A DNA stretch of 64,000 bases from contig FNPS01000011.1 of NCBI GenBank assembly GCA_900107365.1, forward strand, positions 62,001 through 126,000. The letters run 5' to 3'. The position numbers and the translations under genes were made by a program. Below, one piece after another: positions 8,634 to 18,037 of this stretch; position 1 is the stretch's first letter; each line of letters starts with the position of its first letter. The notes below the pieces were generated by a model. That model saw nothing but the letters and a program-made list of their open reading frames with translations. It was not told the DNA's origin and did no database searches. The DNA is from Flavobacterium aquidurense (GTDB lineage Bacteria > Bacteroidota > Bacteroidia > Flavobacteriales > Flavobacteriaceae).

Positions 8634-10086
8634 TTTTTTATTCTAAAAGTTGTTTTTAAGATTTGCTTTGGAATATTTTGTTAATCTGCCATTTTTAAAA
8701 CATAGCTTATTTCATACTAATTTACAAGGCGAATTTATAGTAATACTGATGACTTCCTTAATGGATTAAGAAATGATTAACTAAAATGAATACTTAATTT
8801 ATATAAAAAAATAATGGCGCTGATAGCTTTTGCCACAAGAAGTTAATTGACTTATTCTTCTCTTTTAAAAATAGTTTTCAAAATTAAATACTATTATTAT
8901 ATTGTGAAAAAGTGTCATTTGGTCCCTGAATTAATTAACGGCAAAACAAATATGTCTCCGCAGTTCTATAGCGAAAATATAGAATTTGAAAGAGAGGTTA
9001 CCTGGAATAATGTGAAGCTAACGTAATGGGGAAAAGATTTCAAAAAGTGATTTGAGATAAAAATAATGCAATTATAAAATTGCGAACATAGCGTAGTACA
9101 AAAGAATAACTTTATTACAAAAAAAAACCAACTCATCACGTCGACAAGTTGGGCTTTTACCATAAACAGTAACAAAATCTCTCTGTAACAAATATAATGG
9201 TATAAGGTAAAAATTAAGCCCGATAGCTTGTAGTAAAAAATCTACAAATGTGCAGAATTTATATTACAAATTTAAAACTACGCCAAATTTAATAGCACTC
9301 CAAAACATTCAGAGCCTGCAATTATAAGGGTTTGCAGGTTTTTTAATTTATACTACCATAAAAAGTTATCGTGACAAACTGTTACATAAGCACTTTATTC
9401 AAAATTAAAATGTGGTATTGTTGGAATTACATTGGTTTGAATTGCGCTTCCTTTAATAAGACCTTTTCGTTTTTATCCTGCTGCTTTTCTACTTAAACTT
9501 CTAAATTCAGAGTTTTGTTTCAGAACAATGACATTAATTCCTTTTGTAAATAAGCTTTCCTAATACTATTATTTATCGCTACTACTTTATTTAAGTGAAA
9601 TCAAACCTAAGTTTTACGACGTTTTTGATATAAAAATACTCAGATATCGCCCTTTTTTCTTTTCATCATATAATTCATGAGAATAAAAAGGTTGTTTTAT
9701 ATCAAAACAAAACCATTGAAGGGGTGAAAAATAAAATTATAAGATATAACCTATACGAAACAAGAGGTTTAAACAAAATAAAGTAACTAAAAATTAAGAA
9801 TAACAACACCATTAGATGGTAAAAAAAATAAAACATAAATACCTAATTATCAATCAATTAATCTTTAAAAGCGAATAATTTAAATATTCAAAAAAACTAC
9901 CACTGAATGGTTATAAAATAATCAAACACAAATGACTCATTCTCAGTGTTTTTCAAAAAATGTTTCTAAAAAAAAGGTATTAGTCTAAAAAAAACAAGAA
10001 AAAAGTAAGAAATCATTTGAAATAGAAAAGAATACAAAATGTTTTTAGAAATATATTTGTGAAGTCAATACTGCAGTTGAAAACAA
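8634..10086. other. 1.45 kb gene-poor region
   Basis: No convincing gene on either strand. Contents: a short frame at 8951-9025 (MSPQFYSENIEFEREVTWNN..., 24 codons) that looks like a coding scrap; a hairpin at 9128-9152 (CCAACT/AGTTGG) whose reverse-strand copy is followed by a long T-run; and a plus-strand terminator-like hairpin at about 9315-9345 (CCTGCAA ... TTTGCAGG then T6). The terminators without genes suggest decayed genes or untranslated RNAs. Confidence 0.5.
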
Positions 10087-10503
10087 ATGAAAAAAAATAG
10101 AAAAAAACAACTTAATACTAAAACTATGTCAGACTTTTTAAACCAATTCGGAGAAGATCTTGAAAAAAATGTACCAGGTTTCATCGCAGTTTCAATTGCG
10201 GAAATTCAAAGTGGAATGTCCTACTTTTCACTTTCTGTAGTTCCAGAATTTGATCCTGAGTTAGCATCTGCTTTCAACCTTGAAGTTGTAAAAGCAAAAA
10301 TGAACGCAATTAGTGCTCTGGGACTAAAAAACCAAATTGTTTCGGATATCATGATTACACTATCATCTCAAATTCATATTATTGATATTTCTGATAATAA
10401 CATGTACATGATCTATCTCGCAGTTGATTCAACCAAAGCTAATTTAGGGATGACTAAATCAATTCTTAACAAGTATAAAAAAGAAATTGCTTCTAAACTA
10501 TAA
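10087..10503 (+). CDS. Small roadblock/LC7-like protein
   Basis: 138 residues, cytoplasmic, no signal peptide. The core after the second Met (10126; MSDFLNQFGEDLEKNVPGFIAVSIAEIQ) looks like a roadblock/LC7 alpha-beta domain: GFIAVSIAEIQSGMSYFSLS, then a helix, then IHIIDISDNNMYMIYLAVD, then a final helix. Roadblock proteins usually scaffold or activate small GTPases, or act in motility and polarity, but no GTPase gene is nearby. The upstream 13 codons are very Lys/Asn-rich, so translation may start at 10126. A terminator follows at 10524, so it is probably monocistronic. The fold assignment is from pattern, not from a search. Confidence 0.6.
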   Translation: MKKNRKKQLNTKTMSDFLNQFGEDLEKNVPGFIAVSIAEIQSGMSYFSLSVVPEFDPELASAFNLEVVKAKMNAISALGLKNQIVSDIMITLSSQIHIIDISDNNMYMIYLAVDSTKANLGMTKSILNKYKKEIASKL

Positions 10504-10523
10504 TTGATTTGAAATTGTAAAAT

Positions 10524-10553
10524 GGCTGACTTTTAATGGTTGGCCTTTTTTTT
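10524..10553 (+). terminator. Terminator after the roadblock-like gene
   Basis: GGCTGAC / GTTGGCC stem (seven pairs, two of them G-T) followed by eight Ts, 20 bp after the stop codon. Confidence 0.7.
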
Positions 10554-10577
10554 AAATAAATTTTAAAAAAAGAAGTT

Positions 10578-11843
10578 ATGAAAACGAAATTACTGTTACT
10601 TGTATTTTTTACTTTCACGATACTAATTAATGCGCAGAATACTAAAGGTATCAGTGGTGATACCAATTGGTTGAACATGTGGACAAATTTCAATCCTAAA
10701 ACCACTAGCTATAACGACGCCTCCATAATAATTACGGGTACTATTACTTCAAACATGACATTAAAAAAAGAAAATGTCTATCTTTTGGTTGGTACAGTAT
10801 ATATTGCTCCAAATGCAACTTTAACCATTCAGCCAGGTACACTGGTAAGATGTGATGCAACTACTTTGACCACACTAGTTATTACAAAAGGAGCTAAAAT
10901 TATCGCGGAAGGTACTGAAACTGACCCCATTGTTTTTACCTCGAACAAAGGTTCAGGAGACCGAAATGCCGGTGACTGGGGAGGTATTATTCTTTTAGGC
11001 GATGCACCAATAAACAAAACCGGAGGAATAGGTACTTTGGATTTCGAACTTGATCCGCAAAAAGCATTATATGGCGGAGACAACAAGGATAGCGACTCTG
11101 GTATTTTAAAATATGTTCGAATTGAATTTTCAGGAAAAAAAACAAGTGCCAATAAGCCTATAAATGGGTTATCATTAGCAGGAGTTGGAAGAAAAACAAA
11201 ATTAGAATACATACAGGTTACCTCATGTGATGACGATTCCTTTCAATTCTACGGAGGATATGTGAATACCAACCATCTAATATCTTTGCGATCAGCTGAT
11301 GATGACTTTGATTTTACTCAGGGTGTTCAATGTAATATCTCTAATAGTATTGCCATTAGAAGTCCGTTCTTGTCTGATAACTACGGGTCCCGCTGTTTTG
11401 AAATGGAAACTGTAGACACCAGAAAAGGAGAAGTTTTAGACAGCAAAAAAGAAATGACACGTGTAAATGCTGAGAATATGACAATGATGCATACGGAAGA
11501 TATTGGAAGTGAAACCGAAGGACTTAAGCACGAAGCAATATTAATTCGCGAAAATACTTTTTTAACCTTAACCAATTCAGTAGTATCAGGATTTAGTCAC
11601 CTTATTTTATTTGCAGATACAATTCCAATTTCTAACGAGTATTTAAATAAAATAACCTTAAAAGATCTGCTTATTAATGACACAAAGATTATTGGAACAA
11701 CTCAAAACACAAACTTCAATTCCTTAATCAGTAATTGGTATCAAACAAAGCAATTCGCAATAGAGTTTATAAAACTTAAAAATGATGAGTTATTTAGCAA
11801 CGCATCTATGAGAAGAAAACCCGATTTTAGAATTAAAAGCTAA
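10578..11843 (+). CDS. Secreted right-handed beta-helix-like protein
   Basis: 421 residues with a signal peptide (MKTKLLLLVFFTFTILINAQ). It contains NATLTIQPGTLVRCDATTLT, ITKGAKIIAEGTETDPIVFT and GDWGGIILLGDAPINKTGG, which are typical of a Bacteroidetes family of extracellular parallel beta-helix proteins. An acidic run (SCDDDSFQFYGG, SADDDFDFTQG) could bind calcium. There is no T9SS C-terminal signal, so it is probably periplasmic or surface-bound. Enzymatic function is unknown. The first in-frame ATG after the terminator gives an ideal signal peptide. Proteins of this family are often found near TonB receptors, and one lies 9 kb to the left. Confidence 0.75.
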   Translation: MKTKLLLLVFFTFTILINAQNTKGISGDTNWLNMWTNFNPKTTSYNDASIIITGTITSNMTLKKENVYLLVGTVYIAPNATLTIQPGTLVRCDATTLTTLVITKGAKIIAEGTETDPIVFTSNKGSGDRNAGDWGGIILLGDAPINKTGGIGTLDFELDPQKALYGGDNKDSDSGILKYVRIEFSGKKTSANKPINGLSLAGVGRKTKLEYIQVTSCDDDSFQFYGGYVNTNHLISLRSADDDFDFTQGVQCNISNSIAIRSPFLSDNYGSRCFEMETVDTRKGEVLDSKKEMTRVNAENMTMMHTEDIGSETEGLKHEAILIRENTFLTLTNSVVSGFSHLILFADTIPISNEYLNKITLKDLLINDTKIIGTTQNTNFNSLISNWYQTKQFAIEFIKLKNDELFSNASMRRKPDFRIKS

Positions 11844-11932
11844 ACTAACTGCTTATCATTCCTTTGCAAAACCACATTTGATTGCTATAAAGCGTAGTTT
11901 AACAGAAAGACCATTCTTTACAAAAAATCAAT

Positions 11933-11969
11933 AAAAAACCCAGTAATCGATTAGATTACTGGGTTTTTT
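11933..11969. terminator. Strong bidirectional terminator
   Basis: AAAAAACCCAGTAATC / GATTACTGGGTTTTTT, a 16-bp perfect stem with a 5-base loop, between convergent genes (10578-11843 and 12068-13144). Confidence 0.9.
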
Positions 11970-12067
11970 ATTTTCCATCAGTGAACAACGCTACTTGTTG
12001 TCTAAATTATCAATACAACTCTTTTAATGCTTTATCAAGACAAGTATAGTCAAAATACGAGTTAAGC

Positions 12068-13144
12068 TTAATGAATATTTTTTGCTCTTTTTGCAGAATC
12101 AGCAATATAGGAAAGCAACCACGCCATTTGTCCCTGTTTTGTAAAATAGATCTTTTTAGATTTGATATCGGGCATTTTCTCTAATAACGTCAGCAATAAT
12201 GAATTTGCTGCAAGTAAGTATTTTTGAGAATAGGTTTTCAATACTTTCTCAACATCCTTGTTTTGTGGTGCCAGGGCTTCAAATTTTGCATAATCTGTTT
12301 CTAACATTGTATTGTACGCTTGTACATCCTTTACCTCAAATGGACTAAAATTTTCTATCGCACCATTTCCTTTATACAAGGTGTAAAAAGCCCAAACTGC
12401 ACCACCGGACATGTAGATGTTATCTTTATTGAAAATTTTTGGACTTTGCTGATATAAATGATCTGTCTGTTCTCTTAATTCAGGTAATGCTGCAGACAAT
12501 AATTCGTTAAATTCAGTAATCGAATTGGTCTTTGCTTTTTTGTTTATTTTCTCTGTAAAAGTAACCGTCCCTAAATCTAATGTTACGGGGTAAAATATCA
12601 AAATATCATCTTCACTGAATTTCTCCACATATCCGCCTTTCGTATTTCCGCCGCCAATATCCAAAATCAAAGAATTGGAATACTCTTTTGGCGGAATACA
12701 TCCTTTTAATAATAACTTTGCTTCTGTTTCAGCAGTAATTATCCCTACATTAATATTAGTAAACACGTACAATCTCTGGAGTAAAATATCTACATTTTCA
12801 GCCATTCCAACTCCTGAGGATACCACTATAAAGATGTTCTTTTCTTCAATTTTATTTTCTTTAAGTAGTTTGGTATAATTTTTCACCACTACATTAAAGG
12901 CCGTGTCAATATCATTGTCCGCTAATTTTTTATCCACAGCTATACCTTTGGCGATAGCTACATTTTCTGTCCAGAAATCAACTACTTCATATTTTCCTTT
13001 TTTAATGTTTTGGACATTTATTACCGACATTTTTACCCCCTTACTTCCTATTTCAATTCCGGCATAGAGTTCTTGTGAAATTAAACTCGGAGAAATTAAA
13101 AAAATAAAAATAATTATGACTTTTAGTGCAATACATTTTTTCAT
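12068..13144 (-). CDS. Ppx/GppA-like ASKHA protein with an apparent signal peptide
   Basis: 358 residues. The N-terminus (MKKCIALKVIIIFIFLISPS, then LISQELYAGIEIG) looks like a cleavable export signal directly followed by the first phosphate-binding strand of an ASKHA fold. The second phosphate loop is SLILDIGGGNTKGGY (about residue 165) and the adenosine-type loop NIYMSGGAVWAF is at about 250. This resembles the exopolyphosphatase/guanosine-pentaphosphatase family, but the usual C-terminal HD half is absent. Export of such a domain is odd, because the known family acts in the cytosol. If exported it may hydrolyse extracellular polyphosphate or be a sensor (inference). It lies 93 bp downstream of an MFS gene on the same strand, so the two may be an operon. 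Confidence 0.7.
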   Translation of the reverse strand: MKKCIALKVIIIFIFLISPSLISQELYAGIEIGSKGVKMSVINVQNIKKGKYEVVDFWTENVAIAKGIAVDKKLADNDIDTAFNVVVKNYTKLLKENKIEEKNIFIVVSSGVGMAENVDILLQRLYVFTNINVGIITAETEAKLLLKGCIPPKEYSNSLILDIGGGNTKGGYVEKFSEDDILIFYPVTLDLGTVTFTEKINKKAKTNSITEFNELLSAALPELREQTDHLYQQSPKIFNKDNIYMSGGAVWAFYTLYKGNGAIENFSPFEVKDVQAYNTMLETDYAKFEALAPQNKDVEKVLKTYSQKYLLAANSLLLTLLEKMPDIKSKKIYFTKQGQMAWLLSYIADSAKRAKNIH

Positions 13145-13237
13145 CTTAAATGGGTGTTTTTTTTTAATAATAAGAGTAGCTCAATTGTATTCAAACATTG
13201 AAAAAGAATTACTAACTCATTTTCCTGTCAAAGCAGA

Positions 13238-14509
13238 TTAGTGCTTCTTACTCTTATCAACAAAAATGGATTGCACTATTTTTATTTTAGTTTCGATGGC
13301 TTCTTTCTCAACCATCTTCACCAACCAATAACAAAGCGTAATGGCCAATACACCAATTAAACTCATAAATATAAAGTCGGCTCTGTAACTTGCATACGCG
13401 ACAATCTCCATACCTGTCTTTGCACTAAGTATATGCGCAAGACTGAAACTCATGGTAAAAACAGACATGTACCTTCCCTCCTGATTATTGTGCGATCTCG
13501 TCATGGCAAATGAGTTTGAAAAAGGAAAAGTTAACATTACCCCCAGCGTCATAAAAAACATCATTACGTACAATATTCCATACCATTTGTCATTCAGTAG
13601 CAAAAGAATATAACTAAGCACCATAAAGGATAAACCAACCATTATTACGTTAAGCTTATTCATTTTGTTTTTTTCGACATAATTAACAATAGGTAATTCA
13701 AACAGCAATGTTAGTATACCGCTAAAACTTAAAAGCAAACCACTGTTTACTTCAGACAAATTAAATTGCTCTTTGTGATACAGGGTTAATGTAGTAAACA
13801 CCTGAAAATACATAATTCCTGTAATAAGCGAAATGAACATATGCGTTAAAAAAGTTTTATCTTTTAATATTGCATATTTGTCTACTCCTATATTGTTTTT
13901 TTTGAGTTTAAAAGGTAATTTTCTTTCTTTAACTAGAAGAACAAAAACTAAAACTGCCAAAATACACGTAGCGGAATCTACATAAAAGAGATATTTGTAA
14001 CCTATCAATATAATGATAAGACCACCCAAAGGAGGACCAAACAGAAAACCCAGACTTGTTGCTGCTCTTACTAAAGACAACGCTCTGGTTTTATTTTCTT
14101 TTCGGGTATAGGTATTTAAGGATACCAACATTGCCGGCCTGAACATATCTGCAATAGTTGTTAAGAGCAGAATTGCAATACAAAATCCTTCAAATGATGT
14201 TGTATACTGTAATGCAAAGAATATTAGTCCACTTCCAAAAAGGCTTCCAATCATTACTTTGTAGAACCCAATTCTATCAGACAATACGCCACTTAGCCAG
14301 GTGCCTATAAAGGAACCAACACCAAAACAAACCATCACCCAACCAATCTGATTGTATTCAAAATGCAGGTTCTCTCTCATGTATTTCGAGAGAAACGGAA
14401 TTACCATTGTTCCCGTTCTGTTTATAAAAGTTATTAGGGTTAAAATCCAAATTTCTTTTGGAAAACCACTATAATTTTCTATATATCTTTTTCTTAAGTC
14501 GCTAATCAT
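13238..14509 (-). CDS. MFS transporter (DHA-like)
   Basis: Twelve hydrophobic helices. The signature loop 2-3 motif is GSFIGTWLSGVLSDRIGFYK (MFS motif A), and LGFLFGPPLGG in helix 5 is the antiporter-type motif C. These point to an inner-membrane drug/metabolite H+ antiporter. I chose the Met at 14509 (MISDLRKRYIENY). The frame is open to an ATG at 14566, but the extra 19 residues are almost only Lys/Ser/Gln and are unlikely to be translated. It precedes the Ppx-like gene. The substrate is unknown; efflux or uptake of a small anion is possible. Confidence 0.85.
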   Translation of the reverse strand: MISDLRKRYIENYSGFPKEIWILTLITFINRTGTMVIPFLSKYMRENLHFEYNQIGWVMVCFGVGSFIGTWLSGVLSDRIGFYKVMIGSLFGSGLIFFALQYTTSFEGFCIAILLLTTIADMFRPAMLVSLNTYTRKENKTRALSLVRAATSLGFLFGPPLGGLIIILIGYKYLFYVDSATCILAVLVFVLLVKERKLPFKLKKNNIGVDKYAILKDKTFLTHMFISLITGIMYFQVFTTLTLYHKEQFNLSEVNSGLLLSFSGILTLLFELPIVNYVEKNKMNKLNVIMVGLSFMVLSYILLLLNDKWYGILYVMMFFMTLGVMLTFPFSNSFAMTRSHNNQEGRYMSVFTMSFSLAHILSAKTGMEIVAYASYRADFIFMSLIGVLAITLCYWLVKMVEKEAIETKIKIVQSIFVDKSKKH

Positions 14510-14823
14510 TTCTTTTTTTTTTGATGAAGTTTTTTTATTTTTTTGATATAATTTTAAATAAATCAAAAAGACAACTTTTTTAAATCGCTATTCTGTTCTT
14601 ACTTTTATAAACCTGAATAATTGATATGAAAGATGACTTTTAAAACCAAGACAAAAAAGCGCGATACTAAACATTTCCTATCTCTGGATAGAAGTTACTT
14701 TAACTACAAATCGCTTTTTTTAAATAGTTTGATTTATTATTCAATGGATTTATTCCATTTTTTAGCAGGCACTATTTTTATTCAAAATATCCGGCTAAAC
14801 CTATCTTAAATCCTTTTTAATCT

Positions 14824-15807
14824 TTAATTAGATGAATCCTTGTTGAAAATAATAGTGTTTACCACTACTTCTTTCATCCATTTAATAGTTTCGATTACGC
14901 CCGTTTCTTTACAAATCATATTGCAGTTTTGATGCCCCCAAGCCAGATTGTAAGGGGAATGATTGAATTCTCCTGTTTTCAGCTGATTAATATAAAAAAG
15001 GTTTATTGGGCTAATATCTTTATCGCTATCTGATTTCTCAGGAGATTCAAAGAAGTTAAGCAGAAAAGCCTCAGCACTTAATTTTTTTAAACAAAGGGGA
15101 CAAATAGTGTTTTTGGCACTATCGATAATTCGGGTCTTGTAAAGTCGGTCGGTATTAGATAATTTTTGATTATTACATGCTGCATTGATAGCTGCCATTC
15201 GGTCTTCGATCTCACTTTCTGTCATTCCGGCGTCTAGTGCTACTTCTTTAGCATTATAGCAAAGCCAGAATAAATACTCTAATTGTAAGTGACAGGATTT
15301 TATCGTTAAAAGAGAGGCGTATTCTGCTACTCTGATTCCGGCTCCTTTGCAACTGCTGGTATTAAAACCAAGGACAATCTTCTCTTCGTCTTTTGAAGTT
15401 GACGATAGTATTCTTGCGACAAAATGACCTTCTATAGGAGATGTTCTTTTTTCGGCTATAGCAAGCTTATTTTTATAAGGGTTAAATTCATTCCATTGCG
15501 CCCTTGTCTCGTAAAGCAAGATCGCATTGACACCAAGTTTTAATTTCTTGGTTTTCATCATAACTAATGCATCAGGATTTGAGTAATAATCCTCAGGACT
15601 AAGGACAACAATAAATCCACTTTCAAATCTGTTTGAAGTAAAAACGGAAGTATCGAATAAATGGACTGATTCAAAAGGTATTAAAACAGTACCATTTCTA
15701 TTGGCCCTGTTTTGATAAATTACATCATCATTTGCACTTCTGGTTTGCCCGGTCTTGTAGATTTTACTTTGCAGTAGAGGAGGTAGTTTGGGTAGTCGTT
15801 TTGCCAT
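14824..15807 (-). CDS. HNH-type endonuclease, possibly BstXI-like restriction enzyme, without a methylase
   Basis: 327 residues, soluble. The C-terminal part has a zinc/HNH-like pattern: CPLCLKKLSAEAFLLNFF..., then PINLFYINQLKTGEFNH, then LAWGHQNCNMIC. The N-terminus (KLPPLLQSKIYKTGQTRSAN) reminds me of BstXI-family type II restriction endonucleases, which cut at CCAN6TGG; I hold this at moderate to low confidence. The glycine-free middle carries RVAEYASLL and a charged helix. No DNA methyltransferase or specificity subunit is present within the window, which would be unusual for an active restriction enzyme. The gene is monocistronic, with long AT-rich flanks. Confidence 0.55.
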   Translation of the reverse strand: MAKRLPKLPPLLQSKIYKTGQTRSANDDVIYQNRANRNGTVLIPFESVHLFDTSVFTSNRFESGFIVVLSPEDYYSNPDALVMMKTKKLKLGVNAILLYETRAQWNEFNPYKNKLAIAEKRTSPIEGHFVARILSSTSKDEEKIVLGFNTSSCKGAGIRVAEYASLLTIKSCHLQLEYLFWLCYNAKEVALDAGMTESEIEDRMAAINAACNNQKLSNTDRLYKTRIIDSAKNTICPLCLKKLSAEAFLLNFFESPEKSDSDKDISPINLFYINQLKTGEFNHSPYNLAWGHQNCNMICKETGVIETIKWMKEVVVNTIIFNKDSSN

Positions 15808-16519
15808 AGGTTATTGTTTAGTTGGTTGTTTTTGGTTTATTATAGATTTGCCAGATCAGGAAATACATTAGTAAATTTTATTTAAAAAAATAAATCCATA
15901 ATCTGAAGGGGTATAGCAATTTAACTAACTTGAATAGACTGATGTTAAATCATAGGCATATAGACAATTTATGAAAGCTTTATAAAATCAAATTTAGGCT
16001 CAAAAAAATAATCACGAAAATCTAAAAGGCTTTTTTATTGTAACAATATTAACAATTATTATCAAATTTGTGGAACTTTTTTAGTTAAAATTTCAGGGCT
16101 TTTACGGATTTTTATTTATGCCAATTTTTCAAAATAAAGCTTTATTTCCTACGTAAAAATACCTGAAAACGGCATATGACACCTTATGAATGAGTTATTT
16201 CGTACGTAAACAAAAATCAGCATTCCTAAGGATTTGAACTTTTTAAAATTTTAACAACTTAAACACTTGTTAAAGCAAATCTGATTTTTTCATCTTACAA
16301 AAAAGAATAGATAATCTGTTTTTTTTTGATGGATTACAGCATTCTCTTTTTTAGAAAAAGCACTTTTCATCTTTTTATAAAATTAGCGAGCCCACCTGTT
16401 TAAAAAAGAACACGTGGAATTTAAAAAAGAAGAAATTTAAGCCCAAGGTTATTTGCTGAGTACTACTGTCTTTGATAATAATTATGCTATATTTACCATT
16501 AAAACAGAAGATTTTTAAA
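15808..16519. other. Non-coding region upstream of the second XRE-cupin gene, with direct repeats
   Basis: No gene seen. TTATTTCCTACGTAAAAA at 16142-16159 and TTATTTCGTACGTAAACA at 16195-16212 form an imperfect direct repeat 53 bp apart (16 of 18 positions alike). The right half of the second copy, GTAAACA, equals the right arm of the palindromic sites at 1483 and 20781, but the left arm is missing. Confidence 0.5.
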
Positions 16520-17104
16520 ATGGATGATTTTTTAATTGGTATTGGAAAAAGACTAAAAGAAATTAGAAAGAAGAATGCACTAACCATACACGAGGTCGCA
16601 AATAGAGCTGGTGTTAGCAACGGTCTAATTTCCAGAATTGAAAATGGAAGAACGATTCCATCCTTACCTGTTTTGATCGAATTAATACAATCTTTAAATA
16701 CAGATGTAAGTTATTTTTTTGAAGGTGTTGAGAATACAAAAAATGCCAAATACATACACATCAAAAAAGAAGATTACCAAAAAATAGAAAAGGAAGACCG
16801 ATCTGAAACAAAGGGTTTTAATTATTACAGCATTTTTAGCAAAAGTATAAACTCTATTGGTTTTGAAGCCGTTATATTAGAAGTTGAACCAAATAGCAAA
16901 CGTGATAAAGTTATTACGGATGCCTGGGAATTCAAGTATATCATAAAAGGAAGTGTAACCTATATTATTGATGAACTTGAAGTAATAGTAAACGAAGGCG
17001 ATTCTTTATGCTTCAACGGAAGACATCCGCACGTGCCTGAAAACAGGACCAAAGAAAACTGCATTATGCTGGTCCTTTATTTTTATTCTGAAAGCAATAG
17101 TTAA
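16520..17104 (+). CDS. XRE-family regulator with C-terminal cupin sensor (phosphonate locus)
   Basis: About 194 residues from the Met at 16520 (MDDFLIGIGKRLKEIRKKNA). An upstream in-frame ATG at 16472 would add MIIIMLYLPLKQKIFK, which looks non-native. The HTH is at about residues 6-61 (LTIHEVANRAGVSNGLISRI) and the cupin at about 110-190 (EVEPNSKRDKVITDAWEFKY, EGDSLCFNGRHPHVPENRT). It is paralogous to the protein at 1545-2120. It is convergent with the PhnX-like gene and lies at the edge of the phosphonate locus, so it is the most likely local regulator. The palindromes at 20590, 20781 and 27495 are its candidate binding sites (inference). Confidence 0.87.
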   Translation: MDDFLIGIGKRLKEIRKKNALTIHEVANRAGVSNGLISRIENGRTIPSLPVLIELIQSLNTDVSYFFEGVENTKNAKYIHIKKEDYQKIEKEDRSETKGFNYYSIFSKSINSIGFEAVILEVEPNSKRDKVITDAWEFKYIIKGSVTYIIDELEVIVNEGDSLCFNGRHPHVPENRTKENCIMLVLYFYSESNS

Positions 17105-17111
17105 ATCTTTA

Positions 17112-17197
17112 TTATACTTAATCGCAAGGAGCGCAATGAAATAAAACACAAAATTCACAAAGCTTTGACTATAAAACTTTGCGAATTTTGCGGTTAA
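17112..17197. repeat. Intergenic palindromic repeat of the CGCAAAG type
   Basis: An imperfect hairpin: TAATCGCAAGGAGCGCAATG on the left pairs with CTTTGCGAATTTTGCGGTTA on the right. A longer relative lies at 39748-39893. I recognise this sequence class as a dispersed intergenic repeat in Flavobacterium. Confidence 0.55.
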
Positions 17198-17201
17198 ACA
17201 A

Positions 17202-17234
17202 AAAAGGCCACCTCTAAAACAGAGATAACCTTTT
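17202..17234. terminator. Imperfect terminator between convergent genes
   Basis: AAAAGG...CTCT pairs with AGAG...CCTTTT, between the XRE-cupin gene and the PhnX-like gene. The stem has internal loops. Confidence 0.45.
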
Positions 17235-17270
17235 AAAAATAAAAAAACATAAACTAATTCTTCGGTAATT

Positions 17271-17951
17271 CTAATTTATAACAGAGTATAATGATGCCAG
17301 GGAATCCAGGATATAATCAGGGTTAGCCTCTTTTAATTGCGATCTCGTCTGAGCTCCTGACAAAACACCAATTGTCAGTCCGCAGTTCGCATTTTTACCT
17401 TCTTCGATATCTATAACAGAATCTCCAGCTTTCAGTACTTTAGAAGCATCTACAATACCAAACAACTCCATTGCTTTTACAATCATTTCCGGAGAAGGTC
17501 GTCCAATTACAACATCACTGGCTGTGATTAAAGCATCATATTGATTGCCTTCTGTCCACTTTAATTTTTCCAATAACGTATTGGCAACTTCACTACTATA
17601 TCCTGTATTCAGGACTATTTTTATACCGTCTTTTTTTAATTTCTCCAAAACTTCCTCAACTCCTTCAATTGGAAAAACCGAAGCGGTAAGATATTCCTGG
17701 TCCAGTATCTCTTTGAAATATTCAAATATTAATGCTGTCTTATCCAAATCATTATTGTCAAGATGAGATAAAATATCTTTTATTGCCTGATATTTTTCCT
17801 TACCGGCACCAATAGCCAAAACCAACTCTAAAGAAACATCAATTCCAAATTTATTAATGGCTTTATGTAATGATTTATAAACGATATTCTGTTCATCTAT
17901 TGTTGTTCCCGCCATATCAAAAACAACCATTTCAATTTCATTAATTTTCAT
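17271..17951 (-). CDS. PhnX-like HAD hydrolase (phosphonoacetaldehyde hydrolase-like)
   Basis: 226-residue HAD-superfamily enzyme expected to cleave the C-P bond of a phosphonoaldehyde, releasing phosphate and an aldehyde, in the cytosol. HAD motif I is FDMAGTTID with nucleophile D12, close to the DxAGTT of phosphonatase. In the cap, GAGKEKYQ places K53 in a GxxK spacing like the Schiff-base lysine of PhnX. Motif II is LNTGYSS at about 117, and motif IV is GDSVIDIEEGKNA. The FAD oxidoreductase next to it indicates the phosphonatase-like clade (TIGR03351 type) rather than classical PhnX, so the substrate may be a substituted phosphonoacetaldehyde. It is the last gene of a reverse-strand run 17271-20509. 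A Ser/Gly phosphatase of unrelated function is the alternative. Confidence 0.82.
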   Translation of the reverse strand: MKINEIEMVVFDMAGTTIDEQNIVYKSLHKAINKFGIDVSLELVLAIGAGKEKYQAIKDILSHLDNNDLDKTALIFEYFKEILDQEYLTASVFPIEGVEEVLEKLKKDGIKIVLNTGYSSEVANTLLEKLKWTEGNQYDALITASDVVIGRPSPEMIVKAMELFGIVDASKVLKAGDSVIDIEEGKNANCGLTIGVLSGAQTRSQLKEANPDYILDSLASLYSVIN

Positions 17952-18037
17952 TTTTAAGTGTATTTATTTTTTATAAACATGCCATTTGCATGTTACCTTA
18001 CTATTTAAATCCTTTTCTATTTTAAGTTTTTTCTGTC

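Noticed and set aside
16194..16212. Full 7-5-7 operator upstream of the second XRE-cupin gene
   Set aside because: Only the right arm GTAAACA is present; the left arm does not match.
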